From the NCBI GenBank assembly GCA_002813285.1, contig PHTZ01000001.1:1921501-1985500 (forward strand): a stretch of 64,000 nucleotides of DNA. Direction: 5' to 3'. The position numbers were made by a program, and so were the translations under genes. Origin of the DNA: Flavobacteriaceae bacterium MAR_2009_75 (GTDB lineage: Bacteria > Bacteroidota > Bacteroidia > Flavobacteriales > Flavobacteriaceae). Position 1 is the first letter of the stretch. Each line of letters opens with the position of its first letter. Positions 26,052-34,987 of this stretch are shown piece by piece. The notes below the pieces were generated by a model, which saw only the letters and a program-made list of their open reading frames with translations, was not told the origin of the DNA and did no database searches.

Positions 26052-27098
26052 TCAAAAGTACGAATTTTTAAATGTTTTCAAGAACTCCGCAATCAAAACC
26101 GGAACCGGAAATTTCTCTGCCTCTTGAATCGAAAAACTCTCGTTCAGGTCATTTTTCAGCTCCGCGATCCAAAAAGTGGTATATAAATGACGGTGCGAGA
26201 GCTTATGTACTATCGGAACGGCATTATATTGATGAATTTTTACTCCATTTTCGACAGACAGAATTTCGCTAATTCTCGCACTAATAACTTCTTTATCCGC
26301 TTCTTTTTCGGTTTCCAGCAACGGAAACTCCCAAAGATTTTGCCAAATACCCTTGCCTCTACGTTGCCTCAACACTGTTTTCTTAGTTGGTGAAACAGGA
26401 ACTATATAATTAAAGAAAAGTGTTTTGACCTTTGTCTTGCTCAACTTAACGGGCAGCAAATTTACTTTATCGTCTTGAAGTGCAGCACAACCTGAATTTA
26501 GGGGACATGCATTACAATTCGGATTTTTGGGCGAACATTGGATCGCTCCAAACTCCATAATACCTTGATTGTAATCTCGAATATTTTCAACATCCATCAC
26601 CTCATGCGCCAGTTGTTTGAAGTATTTGATACCTTCAGTGCTATTAATAGGAAGTTCGGCACCGAAAAACCGCGCTAACACGCGATAGACATTACCATCT
26701 ACTACAGGCTCAGGCCTATCGAAGCAAATGGAAGCAATGGCGCTTGCCGTATAATCACCGACTCCTTTTAGTTTCAGCAATTCTTTATGGGTATCGGGAA
26801 ATTGCCCCCCTAACTCTTCAGTTACCGTTTTGGCGGTAAAATGAAGATTTCTGGCCCTTGAATAGTAGCCCAAACCTTGCCAAAGCTTTAACACCTTTTC
26901 TTCTGAAGCACTGGCCAAGTCTTCGACAGTAGGAAAGTTTTCGACGAATTTATGGTAATAGGGCATGCCCTGAGCAACACGTGTTTGCTGCAACATTATC
27001 TCAGACAGCCATATTTTATACGGGTCTCTGGTACTACGCCACGGCAGGTCACGCTTATTTTTACGGTACCAGCTAAGTATTTCTTTTGAAAATGCCAT
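26052..27098 (-). CDS. mutY: A/G-specific adenine glycosylase
   Basis: A 348-aa DNA repair enzyme that removes adenine mispaired with 8-oxoguanine. Start chosen at the ATG at 27098; a TTG three codons upstream is possible. Features are catalytic Glu in LSEIMLQQTRV (about 33), helix-hairpin-helix LKGVGDYTASAI (about 110-121), catalytic Asp in VVDGNVYRV, the iron-sulfur cluster cysteines spaced C-X6-C-X2-C-X5-C near 190-206, and a NUDIX-like C-terminal domain for 8-oxoG recognition. First gene of the gld operon. Confidence 0.97.
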   Translation of the reverse strand: MAFSKEILSWYRKNKRDLPWRSTRDPYKIWLSEIMLQQTRVAQGMPYYHKFVENFPTVEDLASASEEKVLKLWQGLGYYSRARNLHFTAKTVTEELGGQFPDTHKELLKLKGVGDYTASAIASICFDRPEPVVDGNVYRVLARFFGAELPINSTEGIKYFKQLAHEVMDVENIRDYNQGIMEFGAIQCSPKNPNCNACPLNSGCAALQDDKVNLLPVKLSKTKVKTLFFNYIVPVSPTKKTVLRQRRGKGIWQNLWEFPLLETEKEADKEVISARISEILSVENGVKIHQYNAVPIVHKLSHRHLYTTFWIAELKNDLNESFSIQEAEKFPVPVLIAEFLKTFKNSYF

Positions 27099-27228
27099 CG
27101 ATTGCAATAAGGTGCCAAAAATAAAGGTTTACCCACCAAAGCAAAATGCACTAATATGTTAATTATGAAAAGTAACGGTGAACTACTTAAAATTAGTTCG
27201 TTAGCAGAAAAAGAATGAATTTAATTTA

Positions 27229-27236
27229 TATATTTG
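27229..27236 (+). promoter_or_regulatory. Promoter -7 box of the HU gene
   Basis: TATATTTG fits TAnnTTTG, 38 bp before the chosen ATG. Confidence 0.6.
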
Positions 27237-27274
27237 CATCCCAAAAAAATTATACTGAAAATTTAACACGACAA

Positions 27275-27565
27275 ATGACGAAAGCAGAAATTGTATCAAA
27301 AATCTCAGACAAACTGGGAATTGAAAAAGGAGATGTTCAGGCGACTGTAGAAAGTTTTATGGAAGAGGTGAAATCATCTCTTGAAGGCGGTGACAATGTT
27401 TACTTGCGTGGCTTCGGAAGCTTTATTATTAAGACAAGAGCTGAAAAGACCGGAAGAAACATCAGCAAGAATACAACGATCAAAATACCAGCTCACAATA
27501 TTCCGGCGTTTAAACCGGCCAAGGTTTTTGTAGAGGGTGTTAAAAGTAACGTTCAGGTTAAATAA
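27275..27565 (+). CDS. HU-family DNA-binding protein
   Basis: A 96-aa nucleoid protein starting MTKAEIVSKISDKLGI; a start 60 bp upstream would add a non-HU tail and overlap the promoter region, so I reject it. The DNA-binding arm reads RNISKNTTIKIPAHNIPAFKP, with the Pro that intercalates, after the GFGSF turn. HU bends DNA and packs the chromosome. It is followed 25 bp later by a 29-aa basic ORF and then a terminator, so the two are probably co-transcribed. Confidence 0.95.
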   Translation: MTKAEIVSKISDKLGIEKGDVQATVESFMEEVKSSLEGGDNVYLRGFGSFIIKTRAEKTGRNISKNTTIKIPAHNIPAFKPAKVFVEGVKSNVQVK

Positions 27566-27590
27566 TATTAATCATATAAATTAGGAATTT

Positions 27591-27680
27591 ATGCCGAGTG
27601 GTAAAAAAAGAAAAAGACATAAGGTGGCTACACACAAGCGCAAGAAGCGTAGAAGAGCCAACCGTCACAAGAAAAAATAG
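27591..27680 (+). CDS. 29-aa highly basic protein, possible Bacteroidota ribosomal protein
   Basis: An ORF starting MPSGKKRKRHKVATHKRKK and ending RHKKK, with about two thirds Lys/Arg/His. It is 25 bp after HU and before a strong terminator. Peptides of this type are conserved in Bacteroidota. I recall that a small lineage-specific ribosomal protein was described in a flavobacterial ribosome structure, but I cannot confirm that this is the same one. The composition points to rRNA binding. Confidence 0.75.
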   Translation: MPSGKKRKRHKVATHKRKKRRRANRHKKK

Positions 27681-27695
27681 ACCGTAAGGAACTAC

Positions 27696-27726
27696 TAAAA
27701 AGGGCTGATTATTTCAGCCCTTTTTA
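27696..27726 (+). terminator. Terminator of the HU/basic-peptide unit
   Basis: AAAAGGGCTGA and TCAGCCCTTTT pair across a short loop with a T tract, 16 bp past the 29-aa ORF. Confidence 0.85.
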
Positions 27727-27885
27727 TGCTAGGCCCTTATTTTTTCTTCATTACGTTCATTGACATAGAAATTCAAAAGTAATTTCGGCGGGTTTTATTA
27801 CAAATCCGTTTCAATCATTGTTTAATCGATTTTTCCTTTTCAGCGGAATACTACCGTTAATCAGGATCAATACAAATACATTCAG

Positions 27886-29433
27886 GTGAATAGAGAATTA
27901 ATCGTAAGATCTAGTTCCGATGCCGTTGATTTTGCCTTGCTTAAAGATGGTAAGCTCACTGAATTGCATAAAGAGGAAGACAACAACAATTTTTCCGTTG
28001 GCGATATATTTTTAGCCAAAGTACGGAAGCCCGTTACCGGCTTGAACGCCGCATTTGTAAACGTTGGGTATGAAAAGGATGCTTTTCTACATTACCACGA
28101 CTTAGGGCCACAATTATCCTCTTTACTCAAGTTCATAAAACAAGTGAGTACAGGCAAATTAAAAGATTACTCTCTCAGCAATTTTAAGTTCGAGAAAGAC
28201 ATTGACAAAAATGGTGTGATAACAGATGTTATCAAAGCCAACCAATCTATATTGGTTCAAATCGTAAAAGAACCAATTTCTACCAAAGGACCAAGAATAA
28301 GCTCCGAACTTTCCATTGCGGGGCGCTATTTGGTTATGGTACCCTTTTCAGACCGTGTTTCGGTATCTCAGAAGATAGGAAGCAACGAAGAAAAAGATAG
28401 ACTGAAAAGGTTAGTAAAAAGTATAAAACCTAAAGGATTCGGTGTCATAATAAGAACGGTTGCAGAAGGTAAAAAAGTAGCGGAACTTGACAAAGATCTA
28501 GAAAACCTGTTGGCCAAATGGTCAGCAATGTGTAAAAAATTGTACAAAGCGCCAACCCCGTCTAAAGTACTGGTAGAGCTCAATAGAGCCTCTTCAATAC
28601 TTCGGGACATCTTCAATGATACTTTTACTGGTATTCATGTAGATGATGACACGCTATACGAACAAATTCAAGACTACGTGCAAGAGATTGCACCTGGTAA
28701 AGAATCGATTGTTAAGCAGTATAAGTCTAACGTACCTATTTTTGAAAAGTATGGTATTGAGCGCCAAATAAAAACTTCATTTGGCCGCACAGCCAGCATG
28801 AGCAAAGGTGCGTATCTTATAATTGAGCATACCGAAGCACTTCACGTTATCGATGTGAATAGCGGTAATCGCTCGAACAAGGCAAAAAATCAAGAAGAAA
28901 CGGCGTTAGAAGTAAATCTTTTAGCGGCCTCGGAAATTGCACGACAATTACGTCTTCGCGATATGGGCGGTATAATCGTAGTCGATTTTATCGATATGGT
29001 AAAAGCACCTAACCGCAGAAAGCTTTTTGATCATCTTAGAGATGAAATGAAAGACGACCGCGCTAAGCACAAGATACTTCCACCGAGTAAGTTCGGACTT
29101 ATACAAATTACAAGACAACGGGTAAGACCCGAAATGAACATCAAAACGACCGAGGAGAACCCTAATGGTAATGGTAAGGAGATTGAAGCTCCTATCGTTT
29201 TGATAGACAAGATCAATTCAGATCTTGAAAAATTATTGAAAGGGCCTAAAAAAGATAACGGTATTACATTGAATATACACCCGTTTATTTCGGCCTATAT
29301 CACCAAAGGTTTTCCATCCATACGTTCTAAGTGGTTTTTAGAGCATAAAAAGTGGATTAAAATACAGCCTAGAGATGCCTATACGTATCTCGAATACCGT
29401 TTTAAAGACAAAGACGGCAAAACCATTTATTAA
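27886..29433 (+). CDS. rng: Ribonuclease G/E family protein
   Basis: A 515-aa endoribonuclease for rRNA and mRNA processing. The start is the GTG at 27886 (MNRELIVRSSSDAVDFAL); no ATG fits. An S1 domain with an extended insertion (about 35-130) is followed by the catalytic core with VIDVNSG near 322 and IIVVDFIDM near 362, whose aspartates bind Mg. The Zn-link cysteines (a CPxC motif) expected after QITRQRVRP appear to be missing: the sequence reads NPNGNG there. Otherwise full length for RNase G. Monocistronic with a terminator at 29440-29475. Confidence 0.93.
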   Translation: MNRELIVRSSSDAVDFALLKDGKLTELHKEEDNNNFSVGDIFLAKVRKPVTGLNAAFVNVGYEKDAFLHYHDLGPQLSSLLKFIKQVSTGKLKDYSLSNFKFEKDIDKNGVITDVIKANQSILVQIVKEPISTKGPRISSELSIAGRYLVMVPFSDRVSVSQKIGSNEEKDRLKRLVKSIKPKGFGVIIRTVAEGKKVAELDKDLENLLAKWSAMCKKLYKAPTPSKVLVELNRASSILRDIFNDTFTGIHVDDDTLYEQIQDYVQEIAPGKESIVKQYKSNVPIFEKYGIERQIKTSFGRTASMSKGAYLIIEHTEALHVIDVNSGNRSNKAKNQEETALEVNLLAASEIARQLRLRDMGGIIVVDFIDMVKAPNRRKLFDHLRDEMKDDRAKHKILPPSKFGLIQITRQRVRPEMNIKTTEENPNGNGKEIEAPIVLIDKINSDLEKLLKGPKKDNGITLNIHPFISAYITKGFPSIRSKWFLEHKKWIKIQPRDAYTYLEYRFKDKDGKTIY

Positions 29434-29439
29434 AAATTT

Positions 29440-29475
29440 CAAAGCGACCTTCGTTCATACGAGGTCGCTTTTTTT
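29440..29475 (+). terminator. Terminator after rng
   Basis: AAAGCGACCT and AGGTCGCTTT pair across an 11-base loop, followed by a T tract. Confidence 0.88.
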
Positions 29476-29502
29476 ATGACCGAAATTTAAGCTTTCAATT
29501 CT

Positions 29503-29510
29503 TACATTTG
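29503..29510 (+). promoter_or_regulatory. Promoter -7 box of recX
   Basis: TACATTTG fits TAnnTTTG, 26 bp before the recX ATG. Confidence 0.55.
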
Positions 29511-29536
29511 TAGCACTTGTGCATGTACTACTTCAA

Positions 29537-30004
29537 ATGAACAAAGCCCATACCTTACAAGAAGCGATAAGCAAATTAGAGTACTATTGCGCCTATCAAG
29601 ACCGATGTCATAAAGAGGTGGTAGACAAACTTCGACAAATGAGAATGATACCCCAGGCGATAGATCAAATCGTTGTTCATTTGATCGAAGAGAATTACTT
29701 AAACGAAGAGCGATTTGCCCAAAATTTTGCCCGTGGTAAGTTCAACGTTAAAAACTGGGGCAAACGCCGAATTGTAAATGAGCTGAAAAGTCGCAACATT
29801 TCTAGATATAACATAGATACCGCCCTAGAGGAAATTGATGAGGCCGACTATTTGCAGGCCTTTGATGAACTTGCCGAAAAAAGATTAGCACAATTATCCG
29901 ATGGAAATGCTCAAAAAAGAAGGAAAAAGCTAGCGGACTACCTTCTCTACCGAGGATGGGAGTCTCATTTAGTCTACGACAAAGTTAAAGAGCTCATACC
30001 CTAA
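29537..30004 (+). CDS. recX: Regulatory protein RecX
   Basis: A 155-aa cytoplasmic protein made of tandem three-helix repeats, with YCAYQDRCHKEVVDKLRQM and EENYLNEERFAQNFARGKF as typical pieces. RecX binds inside the RecA filament and restrains it. I start at the ATG at 29537; a GTG 18 bp upstream is possible. No recA is nearby. Alone on its strand, convergent with the beta-barrel gene. Confidence 0.92.
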   Translation: MNKAHTLQEAISKLEYYCAYQDRCHKEVVDKLRQMRMIPQAIDQIVVHLIEENYLNEERFAQNFARGKFNVKNWGKRRIVNELKSRNISRYNIDTALEEIDEADYLQAFDELAEKRLAQLSDGNAQKRRKKLADYLLYRGWESHLVYDKVKELIP

Positions 30005-30037
30005 CAAAACAGAGACTGGCCAAAAGAAACTTCGATT

Positions 30038-30538
30038 TTAAAGGAAATTGAAGACCACCCCAATATTGGCCGTAAACTGATTATGAAATTTATCGGAAGG
30101 GGTCAGATCTTCCGTTTGGTATTTTGCTATCGGAAAACCCAATTCGGTATAGACCCCAAGCCCATCAGAAAAGAAATATCGAGCCCCGGTATGAAAACCG
30201 AAATTCTTCAGACCTAAATCTAAACCTGGGTAAAGGTCGAATTTACTGCTGGCACCAATTATAGAACCTAAATGTGCACTGAAACGCACCTTAGCATCAA
30301 AACGCTCTCGAGTATCGTCATCTACTCCACTAGCTATACCTAACAGGTAACTTGATGTAGCACCTACCGAAATATTTTCGCCTAAGCCATAATCATAGGA
30401 GGCAACGATTCCTGAACCGTTTTCCTGTAGATTGGCCCCTACTTGAAACTTTTGATCGCCCCTACCCGTATAGGCTTGAGCAGAAACTAAGTTGATAGTT
30501 AAAACTGTTAGTACAAGAGTAAATAAAAAGTGTTTCAT
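30038..30538 (-). CDS. Small outer-membrane beta-barrel protein
   Basis: A 166-aa protein starting at the ATG at 30538 (MKHFLFTLVL), which gives a signal peptide ending VSAQ. The rest alternates polar and hydrophobic residues in strand pattern with an aromatic C-terminus (GVVFNFL), as in OmpA/OmpX-sized barrels. No ligand can be inferred. It starts 13 bp after the stop of the cupin gene and is the last gene of that unit. Confidence 0.75.
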   Translation of the reverse strand: MKHFLFTLVLTVLTINLVSAQAYTGRGDQKFQVGANLQENGSGIVASYDYGLGENISVGATSSYLLGIASGVDDDTRERFDAKVRFSAHLGSIIGASSKFDLYPGLDLGLKNFGFHTGARYFFSDGLGVYTELGFPIAKYQTEDLTPSDKFHNQFTANIGVVFNFL

Positions 30539-30551
30539 GTAAAATTGAAAT

Positions 30552-31412
30552 TTATGCCGAAAGTATTCGTTGTGTGCGCTTAATTGCACGGTTATTTTTA
30601 CGTTCTATCCATTTCTGGCCTTGAATTTTGCGCATCACGATATCAAAGCTACGCATTACAAATACGTTGTAAAGCCCTTTCGCGAAATTCATGGGGTTTT
30701 TGGGCCACGACCTTAAACTCATTGAAAAGCCAGGGGTGTTATATTTCATATAATGCCAATAGCCTTCAGGCATATACAAAACTTCACCATGACTAAGTTC
30801 AGTGCGATAACCTGTGGCCGCCTTTAACGCTGGCCATTTTTTATAATCAGGATTTGAAAAATCTATACTCTCGTGCGTTATCAAAGAATGTGGCACCTTG
30901 TAAAGGTATTTTGTTTCCGATGGAGGAAATAGAATGCACTCTTTCTTTCCGTCAAAATGAAAATGAAAGATATTGGCCATATCAATATCGTAATGCATAA
31001 AAGTATGCGAATCTCTTCCCCCGAAGAAAAGCATCGGAAGGTTCTTTTTCAGTTTGAGTCCGAAATCGGGAAAATCAAAGTCTTTCTGAAGTTCTGGTAC
31101 TTCCTTTAAAATATTCCAAAGAAAAATACGGTATTTGGTAGGTTCAGATTTCAACAACTCAACGTATTCGGCCATCTTCATCTCTGCGTGTGGTTCATTA
31201 AAACCATCTTTATGATTTACCGGTCGATCATCATATAAAGGCACTGTCTTATCACCGGCTACTTGCTGCATATAGCTCAGGTTCCATTTTTGAAAGGCCG
31301 GCCAATTTTCCATAGCCCTTTCAATAACCACAGGTTTCTGCGGTTTAAAATATTGCTCTATGAACTCTTCCTTCGTAATGGTACTTACCCGAGGAATTGC
31401 TTCTAATTTCAA
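30552..31412 (-). CDS. Cupin-like/JmjC-family Fe(II) oxygenase
   Basis: A 286-aa cytoplasmic protein of the Cupin_8 type. Features are an N-terminal PVVIERAMENWPAFQKW, the iron ligands in HYDIDMANIFHFHFDGKKECILFPP (HxD, about 136-138) and a later His in PEGYWHYMKYN. Such proteins are 2-oxoglutarate-dependent hydroxylases of proteins or small molecules. No ATG start is available: the first residues are read from a TTG at 31412 in a frame open further upstream. It follows bioB by 79 bp in the same direction. Confidence 0.82.
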   Translation of the reverse strand: MKLEAIPRVSTITKEEFIEQYFKPQKPVVIERAMENWPAFQKWNLSYMQQVAGDKTVPLYDDRPVNHKDGFNEPHAEMKMAEYVELLKSEPTKYRIFLWNILKEVPELQKDFDFPDFGLKLKKNLPMLFFGGRDSHTFMHYDIDMANIFHFHFDGKKECILFPPSETKYLYKVPHSLITHESIDFSNPDYKKWPALKAATGYRTELSHGEVLYMPEGYWHYMKYNTPGFSMSLRSWPKNPMNFAKGLYNVFVMRSFDIVMRKIQGQKWIERKNNRAIKRTQRILSA

Positions 31413-31491
31413 TAGTTCGTACGTTGATTTTTGCGCATCAAATTTAATTAACCTTAAGGAAAGATTTTCTTAAAATTTAGCCAATGTAAGA

Positions 31492-32586
31492 TTATTCAAC
31501 CAACTTCGATTTGGCCTTTGCCTCTTCATTTCTTGGAATAGTATGCCCAGGTCTGCTCCATTTTGGCTTCTCGCCCATGGGCTTAAATTCAGATTCGACC
31601 GCTTCGACCGTTTTGGGTTGAGATACTTTGGTAAATGGTTTTTGTGGATTCAAACCTAAAAGCTTGAACATTTCCATATCTTCATTTACATCAGGGTTGG
31701 GCGTGGTCAATAATTTATCTCCCGCAAAAATAGAGTTGGCTCCTGCAAAAAAGCACATCGCTTGACCTTCTCTACTCATTTGGGTACGGCCGGCAGATAA
31801 CCGAACCTGGGTCTCTGGCATTACAATTCTGGTGGTAGCGACCATTCGTACCATTTCCCAAATGGAAATAGGTTCCATATCTTCCATAGGCGTTCCTTCG
31901 ACCGCCACAAGCGCATTGATCGGCACCGACTCCGGTTGCGGACTCAATGTTGCCAATGCCACCAACATACCCGCACGATCTTCTATAGCTTCGCCCATGC
32001 CGATAATGCCACCGCTACAAACGGTCACATTACTTTTTCGCACATTATCTATAGTATCTAAGCGATCTTCAAAGGCACGTGTAGAAATAACATCCTTATA
32101 ATAATCTTCTGATGTATCAAGATTATGATTGTAAGCATATAAACCAGCTTCTGCCAAGCGTTTTGCTTGGTTCTCGGTCAACATACCTAAGGTACAGCAA
32201 ACTTCCATATCAAGTTTATTGATCGTGCGTACCATTTCGAGTACCTGATCAAATTCAGGACCGTCTTTTACATTACGCCAAGCGGCACCCATACATACAC
32301 GAGAACTTCCCGAGGCTTTCGCACGTAATGCTTGGGCCTTCACATGGGAAACCTGCATAAGGTCGTTACCTTCAATATCAGTATGGTAGCGGGCAGCTTG
32401 CGGGCAATACCCACAATCTTCGGGGCATCCTCCTGTTTTTATCGATAAAAGCGTAGAAACTTGAACTGTATTCGGGTCATGATATTGCCGGTGAATCGTA
32501 GCTGCATCATAAAGCAGTTCCATCAAGGGCTTGTTATAAATTTCAAGAATTTCCTCTTTAGTCCAATCGTGCCTTTGTTCGCTCAT
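31492..32586 (-). CDS. bioB: Biotin synthase
   Basis: A 364-aa radical-SAM enzyme that inserts sulfur into dethiobiotin, the last step of biotin synthesis. The radical-SAM cluster cysteines are C54, C58 and C61 (CPEDCGYC); the conserved CMGAAWR and RLSAGRTQMSREGQ are present, the latter with the Arg that coordinates the second cluster. A C-terminal tail of about 40 residues rich in Lys/Pro/Glu is longer than in E. coli BioB. It is separated from the rest of the biotin operon by an AbiH-type gene. Confidence 0.97.
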   Translation of the reverse strand: MSEQRHDWTKEEILEIYNKPLMELLYDAATIHRQYHDPNTVQVSTLLSIKTGGCPEDCGYCPQAARYHTDIEGNDLMQVSHVKAQALRAKASGSSRVCMGAAWRNVKDGPEFDQVLEMVRTINKLDMEVCCTLGMLTENQAKRLAEAGLYAYNHNLDTSEDYYKDVISTRAFEDRLDTIDNVRKSNVTVCSGGIIGMGEAIEDRAGMLVALATLSPQPESVPINALVAVEGTPMEDMEPISIWEMVRMVATTRIVMPETQVRLSAGRTQMSREGQAMCFFAGANSIFAGDKLLTTPNPDVNEDMEMFKLLGLNPQKPFTKVSQPKTVEAVESEFKPMGEKPKWSRPGHTIPRNEEAKAKSKLVE

Positions 32587-32666
32587 AGTCTTTTATAAAT
32601 CTGGGTCAAAAATAGGAAATGCTTTTGTCTTTCCTCTTATTACCAGTAGTGTTGTTTTATTAATTT

Positions 32667-33749
32667 CTATCTACGCCTAGGTTTTGGCAAAGGTTCAGAC
32701 ATCTCTTTTGGCACTAATTTCTTTCTCATAAGACCCTTATTTTCAAAATGCCTTGAAATCTCATAACTTTTATCAGTATAGTCATCACTCCCATCAGCTC
32801 TCTTATGAAAATAAACCTTTATCGAAAGACAATTTTCATGCTCGAATATCTCTTTTAGCATGGTTCTATCCGATAAACCACAGGAATGACCAGCAATAAC
32901 TACCTGAAATTCATCGGACTGTATAAACCTTATTAGATTTTGGTAATTAGAGGTCTGAGAATATTTAAATGACTTTATATGGTTAAACAAGTTATTATTT
33001 CTTAATTTTTCAAATTTCCTATATTCTTCATCTATTTCATCTCCAAATCCAAATACAATTGGATTTTTGTCATTTTGCAGGTCACCGTGAATATAAATAT
33101 GTTCTACATTGTCCACTTTACTCCCGATATCATTAAGATAATTCCAAACTGTGGCAGTGTAATTAAAATTCAGAACAACTAAGCTGCTAGGAATCAAATC
33201 CTTATCAATTACCTTTATCACAACATCATCCTTCCTAATTTCACTCGTGAAAATTCTGGAATAACTTGAAGAATTAAAATTCCTTTTATCTATTTGAAGC
33301 TTAACTAAATAATTCTCTAACAAATGGGTTATATAAGCAAATTGGCCATTTAGGTGAATTATTTCAGACTCATTTTTTACCCTACACAAATGGTCAAAAT
33401 ATAAATTTTCAATATCTACCCAGCGCAAATCACAAAAGTCATCAAAAAGATTCTTAAAAAATCTAGAGCCAAAACTGACCTTGACCTTAACATAATTACC
33501 TGAAGGAGGTGAGATAAAACTTACTATTACATCTCTAACCTCATCAATAGTTTTTGGAATTATGAGTTCACTTGCACTATACCTGAACCCTCCTTCGTAG
33601 GTTATTTCAAATAGTACATCACTATACTCTTCCTCCTTATAAAATTGCTCCAAGGCTCCTTGAAAATAATCCAGTATGAAGTCACAATATCGTGTTTTAA
33701 AGCCATGCGCTAAATCAAAACCATTTCCGATTAATACAAGTCTATTCAT
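32667..33749 (-). CDS. AbiH-type abortive-infection protein
   Basis: A 360-aa cytoplasmic protein starting MNRLVLIGNGFDLAHGFKT, the nucleotide-binding-like opening (GNGFD) that marks the AbiH family of phage-resistance proteins. There are no membrane segments. A second common element is VVLNFNYTATVWNYL in the middle. By eye it is more AT-rich than the biotin genes on both sides. It stands 80 bp from bioB and 41 bp from the KAS gene, in operon direction, so it would be transcribed with them. It is probably an acquired gene lodged between biotin genes. Mechanism of AbiH is not known to me. Confidence 0.88.
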   Translation of the reverse strand: MNRLVLIGNGFDLAHGFKTRYCDFILDYFQGALEQFYKEEEYSDVLFEITYEGGFRYSASELIIPKTIDEVRDVIVSFISPPSGNYVKVKVSFGSRFFKNLFDDFCDLRWVDIENLYFDHLCRVKNESEIIHLNGQFAYITHLLENYLVKLQIDKRNFNSSSYSRIFTSEIRKDDVVIKVIDKDLIPSSLVVLNFNYTATVWNYLNDIGSKVDNVEHIYIHGDLQNDKNPIVFGFGDEIDEEYRKFEKLRNNNLFNHIKSFKYSQTSNYQNLIRFIQSDEFQVVIAGHSCGLSDRTMLKEIFEHENCLSIKVYFHKRADGSDDYTDKSYEISRHFENKGLMRKKLVPKEMSEPLPKPRRR

Positions 33750-33790
33750 ACTTACTAAAATAAACTTTAAAAATCGGACTCGTTTGACAT

Positions 33791-34972
33791 TTAGAGTTTT
33801 TCGATTAAAACACTCACGGCATTCCCACCGAAACCTACAGCGTTTACCATGACTTTTTTAATATCCGATTTGACCTCCTTGGTTCTCTTAAAGGGGATAT
33901 CAATAAATTTTTGATTCTGAAGCATTAAAACCGCAAGTTCAAAACTTAGCATGCCCGATGTAGCAAAGGTGTGCCCGACCTTCCATTTGTTAGTGGTCAA
34001 CATCGGCAATTTGCCTCTAAATACTTTCTCGATCGCTTTGTATTCAGATAAATCTCCTTTTATGGTACCCGGGGCATGCATGACCACCACATCTATATCC
34101 TCTGATTTTGTGGCACCCAATGCCATCTGCATTGATCTTTGAAAACAAACCGCATCAGTAGTAATTGAAATATTATGTTTTAAAGGCTCGGTAGCATAGC
34201 CCACCCCTGTTATATATGCGAGTGCACTATCTCGAACTCCAATCTCTAGACAGGCAACCGCAGCCGCTTCACCCAAAATCATGGTGTTTTCGCTCTTATC
34301 TAAATCGAGTGCCAAACAAGGGTAATCATCAGGTAATTGTTCTTGTCTTTTCAAACCTCTTCTAGAGTACACCTTTAAGGCTTTCATTTGGGAAATGGTA
34401 AAGGGCGTTAGCGGTGCCTCGCTACCACCTACCAAAAATTTATCGGTCATACCACTTTGTAACCAGGCCACACCGTTTAAAACGGCATGAAGCCCAGTAG
34501 AGCAGGTGATGGAATGTGAAATTTCTGGGCCTTGGGTCTGAAGGTCATGGGCAAGCCATGAAGAGATATTGCCTAAAGTTGTCGTCGGTGACGACAGCGT
34601 GGAGCTTCGTTGATTCTTTAGAAAGTCTTTATGGTATTTTTCAAATAACTCGGTAGCACCTCTAGAGGAACCAATGTTGATGCCAAAATTGTCTTCTGCC
34701 TTCCAAGCCGCTTGCCGTACAGCATTTCTGGCCGCAAAAAGTGCAAATAGTACGGTCTTATCCAAATTTTTATACTTCGGATCCGAACCTCTAAGCTTCT
34801 CTATTTGTTTATAATCTTCTTCAGCTATAGCAGCGACCCATTCACAACTACCTGCAAATTCTTTTTGAGAAAATCGGTGTTCGTGGTTTTGATAAGCTTC
34901 CCAAATTTTATCTGTTAAAATTCCTAATGGGGAAATAGAGGAAAGTCCGGTAATGGAAATAGATTCTTTCAC
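33791..34972 (-). CDS. Beta-ketoacyl synthase in the biotin operon
   Basis: A 393-aa KAS-fold enzyme. The catalytic Cys is in SITCSTGLHAVLNG (about 160), the first His in VVMHAPGTIKGD (HAPGT instead of the usual HGTGT) and the second in NKWKVGHTFATSG. So the triad is intact, with an altered first His loop. It lies between bioA and bioB, 14 bp from bioA; the start is a GTG at 34972. In Bacteroidota such a KAS is found in bio operons and may build the pimeloyl chain where no BioC/BioH is encoded. That role is inferred. Confidence 0.85.
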   Translation of the reverse strand: MKESISITGLSSISPLGILTDKIWEAYQNHEHRFSQKEFAGSCEWVAAIAEEDYKQIEKLRGSDPKYKNLDKTVLFALFAARNAVRQAAWKAEDNFGINIGSSRGATELFEKYHKDFLKNQRSSTLSSPTTTLGNISSWLAHDLQTQGPEISHSITCSTGLHAVLNGVAWLQSGMTDKFLVGGSEAPLTPFTISQMKALKVYSRRGLKRQEQLPDDYPCLALDLDKSENTMILGEAAAVACLEIGVRDSALAYITGVGYATEPLKHNISITTDAVCFQRSMQMALGATKSEDIDVVVMHAPGTIKGDLSEYKAIEKVFRGKLPMLTTNKWKVGHTFATSGMLSFELAVLMLQNQKFIDIPFKRTKEVKSDIKKVMVNAVGFGGNAVSVLIEKL

Positions 34973-34987
34973 TGGGTCAATTCAAAC

